Position numbers and translations under genes: made by a program. Shown in pieces: positions 7,791 to 10,854 of a stretch of DNA of 10,854 nucleotides. Every line of letters begins with the position of its first letter. Position 1 is the stretch's first letter. The stretch lies in assembly GCA_964457725.1 (NCBI GenBank), contig CAYWGQ010000129.1:1-10854 (forward strand), read 5' to 3'. Under the pieces are notes generated by a model that saw only the letters and a program-made list of their open reading frames with translations, did not search any database and was not told where the DNA came from. The DNA comes from FEN-1219 sp964457725. GTDB lineage: Bacteria > Pseudomonadota > Gammaproteobacteria > Steroidobacterales > Rariloculaceae.

Positions 7791-8090
7791 CTAGCGGCCC
7801 CGCGGCGGGCGGCGAACGCCGAGCCGCCTGATCGCTTCTTTCGGCACCTGGTAGTAACGGAGCGCCCAGTCGGGATTGCGGAGCCCGCAGGCCTCGCGCT
7901 GGGCGAGCAGGAACATCACGAGCTCGGCGAGCTCCCAGAGTTTCTCCTCGCGCGCCTCGTCGGCACCGTCCGCCTCGAGGCCGCGGTACTCGGCGACCGT
8001 GGCCTCGAGCTTGCGGCCGAGGCGGCCGAGCGTGCCCGCTCGTTCCTTCGCGAGCTCGTACTCGATCGGGTCGACGAATCCGGGTCCCAT
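7791..8090 (-). CDS. Conserved hypothetical 99-aa helical protein
   Basis: A small, charged, probably soluble and all-helical protein with no signal peptide or membrane segment. Two blocks look like conserved family features: ELAKERAGTLGRLGRKLEA (about 12-30) and ELVMFLLAQREACGLRNPDW (about 55-74), followed by YYQVPKEAIRRLGV. The pattern resembles a small uncharacterised family that I tentatively recall as DUF6665; I cannot verify this. The start is the ATG at 8090, with GGAG one base and AAGGA about nine bases upstream. It converges on apaH with a 22-base gap, and a TATGAT box lies upstream of its leader. No function is proposed. Confidence 0.75.
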   Translation of the reverse strand: MGPGFVDPIEYELAKERAGTLGRLGRKLEATVAEYRGLEADGADEAREEKLWELAELVMFLLAQREACGLRNPDWALRYYQVPKEAIRRLGVRRPPRGR

Positions 8091-8122
8091 GCTCCGTGTC
8101 CTTGCGCTGCTCGGCTCAGGCT

Positions 8123-8143
8123 CCGGGCGGCGAGGCCGCCCGG
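8123..8143. other. GC-rich hairpin in the leader of the 99-aa gene
   Basis: CCGGGCGGC (8123-8131), loop GAG and GCCGCCCGG (8135-8143) form a perfect 9-bp stem with a 3-base loop. It lies between the gdx stop (8181) and the start of the downstream minus-strand gene (8090). It could terminate gdx transcription, though no T-tract follows. It could equally be the 5' hairpin of the downstream transcript, since the predicted start from the -10 box at 8147-8152 falls at its edge. Confidence 0.5.
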
Positions 8144-8146
8144 TGC

Positions 8147-8152
8147 ATCATA
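8147..8152 (-). promoter_or_regulatory. Candidate -10 box for the 99-aa gene
   Basis: TATGAT on the minus strand matches the sigma-70 -10 consensus at 5 of 6 positions. The hexamer 17 bases upstream, GTCACC, matches the -35 at only 3 of 6. The inferred transcript would start near 8140, directly at the hairpin at 8123-8143, and have a leader of about 50 nt. Confidence 0.35.
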
Positions 8153-8180
8153 CCGCGAGGTGCGTCCGCGGTGACGCCGC

Positions 8181-8501
8181 TCACGCAGGCGAGCTCAACC
8201 TCAAGCCGACGATGCCTGCGACGATCAGCGCGATGCTGACGAGCCGCGCGGCCGTCGCGGGCTCCGCGAACAGCACGATGCCGAGCACGACCGTGCCGAC
8301 GGCCCCGATGCCGACCCAGACCGTGTAGGCCGTGCCGACGGCGAGCGTCTTCACCGCGACGCTGAGCAGCCACATGCTGACGATCATCGCCGCGATCGTG
8401 GCGACGCTCGGCCAGAGCCGGGTGAAGCCTTCCGTGTATTTCAGGCCGACGGCCCATCCGACCTCGAGGAGGCCCGCGACCACCAGAATCACCCAGGCCA
8501 T
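8181..8501 (-). CDS. gdx: Small multidrug resistance family guanidinium exporter (Gdx/SugE type)
   Basis: A 106-aa inner-membrane protein with four hydrophobic helices, nearly the length of E. coli Gdx (105 aa, formerly SugE). Gdx works as an antiparallel dimer that exchanges guanidinium, and some quaternary ammonium ions, for protons. From the chosen start the key residues fall at standard Gdx numbers: E13 (central proton/substrate glutamate), W16, S42, Y59 and W62. Gdx-specific stretches include LLEVGWAVGLKYTEGF and VGTAYTVWVGIGAVGT. The start could also be ATG 8507 (better spacing from GGAGGG, adding two residues) or ATG 8519. A TAGAAT box upstream suggests a short leader of about 30 nt, which leaves no room for a guanidine riboswitch. 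Confidence 0.92.
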   Translation of the reverse strand: MAWVILVVAGLLEVGWAVGLKYTEGFTRLWPSVATIAAMIVSMWLLSVAVKTLAVGTAYTVWVGIGAVGTVVLGIVLFAEPATAARLVSIALIVAGIVGLRLSSPA

Positions 8502-8540
8502 CTGCATCCGTCCCTCCATGGGGCCTTGCTCGCCCGCGCC

Positions 8541-8546
8541 ATTCTA
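8541..8546 (-). promoter_or_regulatory. Candidate -10 box for gdx
   Basis: TAGAAT on the minus strand matches the -10 consensus at 5 of 6 positions and predicts a transcript start near 8534, about 30 bases before the gdx start codon. No recognisable -35 is present. The position expected for it is covered by the 13-base dyad at 8559-8571, as in promoters under a repressor or activator. Confidence 0.35.
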
Positions 8547-8558
8547 AGCGCGCCGCTT

Positions 8559-8571
8559 CGTCACGGTGACG
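8559..8571. promoter_or_regulatory. Palindromic operator candidate at the gdx promoter
   Basis: CGTCAC-G-GTGACG is a perfect 6-bp inverted repeat with one central base. Relative to the inferred gdx transcript start it covers about -25 to -37, overlapping the -35 position. This is typical placement for a dimeric transcription factor site. The cognate regulator is unknown and none is encoded in the window. Confidence 0.3.
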
Positions 8572-8673
8572 CCGACGGAGCCGCGCAGAGATCCGTGATC
8601 CCGAAATGATGGCTCGTGATGACGAAGCCCTCCCTGTCCTCCGATGGCATCGTCGACGTTGCACGGAACGATC

Positions 8674-8702
8674 TTGACAGTCCTTTGCGCCGCGCCTAGG
8701 CT
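8674..8702 (+). promoter_or_regulatory. Sigma-70 type promoter for the VOC gene
   Basis: TTGACA (8674-8679, 6 of 6 to consensus) is followed after exactly 17 bases by TAGGCT (8697-8702, 3 of 6 but keeping T1, A2 and T6). Transcription would start near 8709, leaving a leader of about 117 nt before the ATG at 8826. It is the best promoter match found in the window. Confidence 0.5.
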
Positions 8703-8714
8703 CACAAGCGTTAT

Positions 8715-8738
8715 CGAGCCGCGCCCCGTCGCGGCTCG
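8715..8738 (+). other. Leader hairpin 1 with an alternative pairing partner
   Basis: CGAGCCGCG (8715-8723) pairs with CGCGGCTCG (8730-8738) around CCCCGT. The right-arm part GGCTCG (8733-8738) can instead pair with CGGGCC (8747-8752), with one G-U pair, so the two structures exclude each other. Further down are ATCCGC-AGC-GCGGAT (8758-8772) with five T at 8782-8786, and GGCGC-GACGTT-GCGCC (8789-8804). Confidence 0.4.
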
Positions 8739-8825
8739 TTCCGTTTCGGGCCTTCCCATCCGCAGCGCGGATCCGTCGTTCTTTTTGTGGCGCGACGTTG
8801 CGCCGGCAAGACGACGGAGCAGACC

Positions 8826-9200
8826 ATGCTTGCGAGCTCGAAGCTGCAATCGATCATCTGGACCTCGCGCATCGAAGCGGCGGAGCGATTCTATCGTCAC
8901 GTGCTCGGCCTCCCGCTACGAGGCACGGCCGACGGCGCACTCGTATTCGACGTCGGCGGAAACGATCTCCGTGTGTCGCCGGTCCCTGCGACGGCGCCCT
9001 CGGAGCACACGGTCATGGGCTTCGCGGTGGAGGACGTCGACGCCACGATCGCCGCGCTCGGCGCGCGAGGAGTCGTCTTCGAGCGGTTCGACGGACTTTC
9101 CCACGACGCGAACGGCGCCGTCGTGACGCCGGACGGCGCGAGAGTCGCGTGGTTCCGCGATCCGGACGGCAACATACTATCGGTCGTGCAATTTCCGTAG
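8826..9200 (+). CDS. VOC-family (glyoxalase/bleomycin-resistance fold) protein
   Basis: A 124-aa single-domain cytoplasmic protein of the vicinal oxygen chelate superfamily, built as two beta-alpha-beta-beta-beta modules. Module one runs from KLQSIIWTSRIEAAERFYRH to GGNDLRVSPVP; module two runs from HTVMGFAVEDVDATIAALGA to the end, WFRDPDGNILSVVQFP, a hallmark of the fold. Family members are metal-dependent lyases, isomerases, dioxygenases or drug-binding proteins; nothing here fixes the substrate. The ATG at 8826 is preferred over an in-frame GTG at 8787 because GGAG lies 6 bases upstream and homology begins there. It is transcribed away from gdx and converges on the GyrI-like gene. Its leader is unusually structured. 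Confidence 0.82.
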   Translation: MLASSKLQSIIWTSRIEAAERFYRHVLGLPLRGTADGALVFDVGGNDLRVSPVPATAPSEHTVMGFAVEDVDATIAALGARGVVFERFDGLSHDANGAVVTPDGARVAWFRDPDGNILSVVQFP

Positions 9201-9233
9201 TCCTGCGCCGGCCGGGAGAGGCCGTGTCGAGTC

Positions 9234-9257
9234 GGCGGCGGCGCCGGCGCCGCCGCC
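9234..9257. terminator. Perfect 24-bp palindrome between convergent genes
   Basis: This all-G/C sequence starts GGCGGCGGCG, has CCGG at its centre and ends CGCCGCCGCC; it equals its own reverse complement. It directly abuts the stop codon of the minus-strand GyrI-like gene (9258-9260) and begins 33 bases after the VOC stop. The location suits a bidirectional terminator hairpin (10-bp stem, 4-base loop). No T-tract follows on either strand, so classical intrinsic termination is uncertain. Confidence 0.45.
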
Positions 9258-9656
9258 CTACCGCTTGCTGCGGAGCTCCATCGGCTGGCGAATGATGGTC
9301 TTCCACTTGCTCGGATCGGCACGGCGTATGTCGCTCAGATACACCTCGTGGTGCTTCCCCCTGAGAGCGGAACGCATCGCGATGTAGTCGTGGACGCGCT
9401 GTATCGTCGGCCCTTCCTCACTGAAGGGTCCGATGTGCAAGGTCTGCGCACACAAGCCTTCGCGGAACTCCTCCACTCTCAAGGCGTCGAGCGCCGGCAG
9501 CTTCTTCTTCCGCTCGACCGCCTCGATGGCCGCGCGAAGCAGCGCTTCCTCCACGAACGGCGGTTGCATGATCATCATCGTCCATCGCCACTTCGACCTG
9601 TCGTTGCCAGCGAAGGCGGCCATGTCGTCGGACCACCATAAGCCTTCGAGCGGCAA
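9258..9656 (-). pseudogene. GyrI-like small-molecule-binding domain protein, N-terminally truncated
   Basis: The 132 codons match the C-terminal two-thirds of a roughly 210-aa GyrI-like family. Diagnostic stretches are PLEGLWWSDDMAAFAGNDRS, KWRWTMMIMQPPFVEEALL, EGLCAQTLHIGPFSEEGPT and GKHHEVYLSDIRRADPSKW. From memory, full-length members have about 75 more N-terminal residues before PLEGLWW. The upstream codons in this frame (HGGR before LPLEGL) do not resemble that region, nor do the other frames. However, GGAGGTAGG (9665-9657) directly precedes a TTG at 9656, so a short product could still be made; ATG 9623 is another option. It may be a remnant of a deletion or insertion upstream, or a shortened functional protein. 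GyrI-like domains bind small ligands; no role is assigned here. Confidence 0.6.
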
Positions 9657-9746
9657 CCTACCTCCGTGCCGCGTGCGCGTGCGCGGCCGCGGCGATGTCG
9701 AGCAACTTTCGAGCGTCGCGCCCGGTCGGCGACGTCCCGAGACGGC
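9657..9746. other. Gap between membrane protein and GyrI-like fragment
   Basis: These 90 bases lie between the stop of the upstream minus-strand gene and the truncated GyrI-like frame. The missing GyrI N-terminus cannot be recognised in any frame. The part nearest the fragment has a GTGCGC-type repetition and a CGCGGCCGCG palindrome (9682-9691), then the strong ribosome binding site GGAGGTAGG on the minus strand. Confidence 0.4.
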
Positions 9747-10118
9747 TCAAGGTTGCTGCTTCAAGGAAGCCGTCGTGTGAGAGATCACCACGTACGTCAC
9801 CGTCACGGCAATGATGAAGCCGAAGGCCTTGGCCGTACCGATCAAACCTCGGCGCCAGCCGCGCGCCCGAATCAGGTAGACGGGCACACCCACGGGAATT
9901 ATCAGCGCCGCAAGAAGAGCGGATCCGGGCGGCACCGTAATCTGCCGGGCGCGGGCGTCCGCTTTGACCCATGCGAATGCGAGCACCGAGAAGATCAGCG
10001 AAGCCAGGAGATCGACCGAGCCCGTTTGCGACGCCAACGACGGTACGACCGCCTCGGCGATCGCGATCGCGATCGCGACTGCGAATACAGCCGCCAGGAT
10101 GCGGTTCGGCGGGCTCAC
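9747..10118 (-). CDS. Uncharacterised four-helix inner-membrane protein
   Basis: A 123-aa protein with four likely membrane segments: about 7-25 (ILAAVFAVAIAIAIAEAVV), 37-51, 67-83 (ALLAALIIPVGVPVYLI) and 98-113. The cytoplasmic-looking loop RARGWRRGL (84-92) is strongly basic, and KADARARQITVPPGS (52-66) links helices two and three. The pattern resembles small membrane proteins of unknown function; I do not recognise a named family. GTG 10118 is chosen as start because it lies 16 bases after the upstream VOC stop and just before the first hydrophobic helix, with a modest GGGG upstream. A hexamer repeat inside helix one encodes alternating Ala-Ile. It appears to be co-transcribed with the VOC and methyltransferase genes. 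Confidence 0.7.
   Translation of the reverse strand: MSPPNRILAAVFAVAIAIAIAEAVVPSLASQTGSVDLLASLIFSVLAFAWVKADARARQITVPPGSALLAALIIPVGVPVYLIRARGWRRGLIGTAKAFGFIIAVTVTYVVISHTTASLKQQP
10057..10078. repeat. GCGATC hexamer repeat inside the membrane-protein gene
   Basis: Three full copies of GCGATC plus GCGA run in tandem. On the coding strand they encode alternating Ala-Ile in the first membrane helix (residues 15-21). Gain or loss of a unit would stay in frame and change the helix length by two residues. Confidence 0.6.
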
Positions 10119-10134
10119 CCGACGCCCCGACTCG

Positions 10135-10575
10135 TCAGTCCTCGGGCAGCAGCTGGGGATTCCATACGACCTCCCACAGATGCCGATCCGGATCGAGAAA
10201 ATAGCCCGCGTAGCCTCCCCAGAAGGTGTCGTCTGCCGGCTTGACGATCGTCGCGCCGGCGGCGCTCGCCTGCTCCATGACCGCATCGACCTCGGCCTTC
10301 GAGGACACATTGTGGCCGATCGTCATATCCGTAGACGACGGCGCGGAGACGTCGAGGCCGGAGTCTCTTGCGATGCTCTTTCGCGGCCACAATGCCAGCT
10401 GCAAGCCCGCTTGCAACCGGAAGAACGCGACTGCTCCGAACTCGAGCTCCTCGCCTACGATGCCGTCGGTCGGCAACCCCAGCCCGTCGCGATAGAACCG
10501 GACCGCTCGCTGCAAGTCGTCGACACCGAGCGTGAGCATGGTGATCCGAGGTTTCAAGACGGCGGTACCTCTCAT
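10135..10575 (-). CDS. VOC-family (glyoxalase-like) protein
   Basis: A 146-aa cytoplasmic VOC-fold protein, distinct in sequence from the one at 8826. LKPRITMLTLGVDDLQRAVR and FYRDGLGLPTDG form the first module. EFGAVAFFRLQAGLQLALWP follows, and the second module runs from TIGHNVSSKAEVDAVMEQA to GGYAGYFLDPDRHLWEVVW, ending NPQLLPED. The glutamate of HLWEV is a usual metal-site position. DPDR replaces the common DPDG turn. The ATG at 10575 overlaps the upstream methyltransferase stop as ATGA and has no separate ribosome binding site, which implies translational coupling. Substrate unknown; proteins of this kind are often annotated only as glyoxalase. Confidence 0.88.
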   Translation of the reverse strand: MRGTAVLKPRITMLTLGVDDLQRAVRFYRDGLGLPTDGIVGEELEFGAVAFFRLQAGLQLALWPRKSIARDSGLDVSAPSSTDMTIGHNVSSKAEVDAVMEQASAAGATIVKPADDTFWGGYAGYFLDPDRHLWEVVWNPQLLPED

Positions 10576-10854
10576 GTTGCGACGACGAGCCGGAGCCCGA
10601 CATCGAGCGCATCCAGGGCCCTCAAGTGCCCATAGCGCTCGTCCCACGAGCCGCTCGCCAGATCACGCGAGATCTCGGCGACGACGCGATCGACCACCTC
10701 GGGCGGGAGCCGCGCGAATCCCGATGTCGCCGCTCGCGCACCGGCGTCGAGCACGCGCTCCGGATGCGCCCAGAAGGAGCCGAGCATCCAATCGGCGGTG
10801 GTGATCCGGGGCGCCGATCTGGCGCCGAAGCGGGCCAGCAGCTCCTCGCCGACG
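10572..10854 (-). CDS. Class I SAM-dependent methyltransferase, C-terminal part
   Basis: The gene runs off the right edge of the window, so only about 93 C-terminal residues are visible and the SAM-binding motifs lie outside. The visible part includes VGEELLARFGARSAP, DWMLGSFWAHPERVLDAGAR, SGFARLPPEVVDRVVAEI and GSWDERYGHLRALDALDVGL, ending RLVVAT. This tail is typical of a group of UbiE-like methyltransferases of unassigned substrate. The frame is open through base 10854, so the ATG at 10787 is internal. The stop overlaps the VOC start codon by four bases, so the two products are probably made together. Confidence 0.75.
   Translation of the reverse strand, partial: VGEELLARFGARSAPRITTADWMLGSFWAHPERVLDAGARAATSGFARLPPEVVDRVVAEISRDLASGSWDERYGHLRALDALDVGLRLVVAT

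Larger units (their letters stand above)
8502..8825. other. Divergent intergenic region between gdx and the VOC gene
   Basis: This 324-base gap has no convincing gene; open frames on both strands overlap neighbours and lack family-like motifs. It holds, from left to right, a minus-strand -10 box for gdx (8541-8546), a dyad CGTCAC-G-GTGACG (8559-8571), a plus-strand promoter (8674-8702), and a leader with three short hairpins (8715-8738, 8758-8772, 8789-8804) and a run of five T (8782-8786). Confidence 0.6.

Noticed and set aside
8508..8700. Guanidine riboswitch (ykkC, mini-ykkC or type III) upstream of gdx
   Set aside because: I looked for paired ACGR-loop hairpins and for the conserved ykkC core and found neither; the candidate promoter leaves a leader of only about 30 nt.
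8787..8825. GTG start at 8787 for the VOC gene
   Set aside because: The extra 13 residues (MARRCAGKTTEQT) do not look like VOC sequence, and the ATG at 8826 has a proper ribosome binding site.
8544..8900. 118-codon minus-strand open frame between gdx and the VOC gene
   Set aside because: It overlaps the VOC gene antisense, has no recognisable motif, and covers the promoter and hairpin elements of the gap.
1..10854. Defence system, CRISPR array, prophage or insertion sequence
   Set aside because: No spaced direct repeats, transposase, integrase, nuclease or toxin-antitoxin pair could be recognised on either strand.

Overview
This is a high-GC chromosomal window from a Gram-negative proteobacterium, most likely a gammaproteobacterium. 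The evidence is the gene order lptD-surA-pdxA-rsmA-apaH, an outer-membrane LPS assembly protein with its periplasmic chaperone, and strong GC bias in the core genes. No rRNA, tRNA, CRISPR array, transposase or plasmid/phage gene is visible.

Layout. Bases 1-43 are a long hairpin. Bases 52-1385 hold two minus-strand genes, a MurU-type nucleotidyltransferase followed by a zeta-class glutathione transferase (maleylacetoacetate isomerase type). A 97-bp divergent intergenic region separates them from the plus-strand run lptD (1483-3717), surA (3714-5087), pdxA (5101-6111), rsmA (6108-6923) and apaH (6950-7768). These five genes overlap by 4 bases or are at most 26 bases apart, so they look like one operon. 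They join outer-membrane biogenesis (LptD and its chaperone SurA), pyridoxal phosphate synthesis (PdxA), 16S rRNA dimethylation (RsmA) and Ap4A hydrolysis (ApaH). Two genes often found at this locus are absent here: amgK beside murU, and apaG between rsmA and apaH.

The rest is accessory. A conserved 99-aa protein and an SMR guanidinium exporter (gdx/sugE) lie on the minus strand, each behind a plausible promoter. A VOC/glyoxalase-fold gene on the plus strand has a consensus -35 box and a hairpin-rich leader of about 117 nt. Across a perfect 24-bp palindrome, a minus-strand cluster follows. In transcription order it has the 3' end of a SAM methyltransferase, a second VOC protein, a four-helix membrane protein and a GyrI-like domain protein lacking its usual N-terminal part. 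GC appears lower here (60% in one counted 60-base sample, against 78% in a pdxA sample).

I see no clear new multi-gene system. The items most worth a second look are the structured leader at 8709-8825, the beheaded GyrI-like gene that still has a strong ribosome binding site, the palindromic dyad at the gdx promoter, and the two missing neighbours in the conserved operon.
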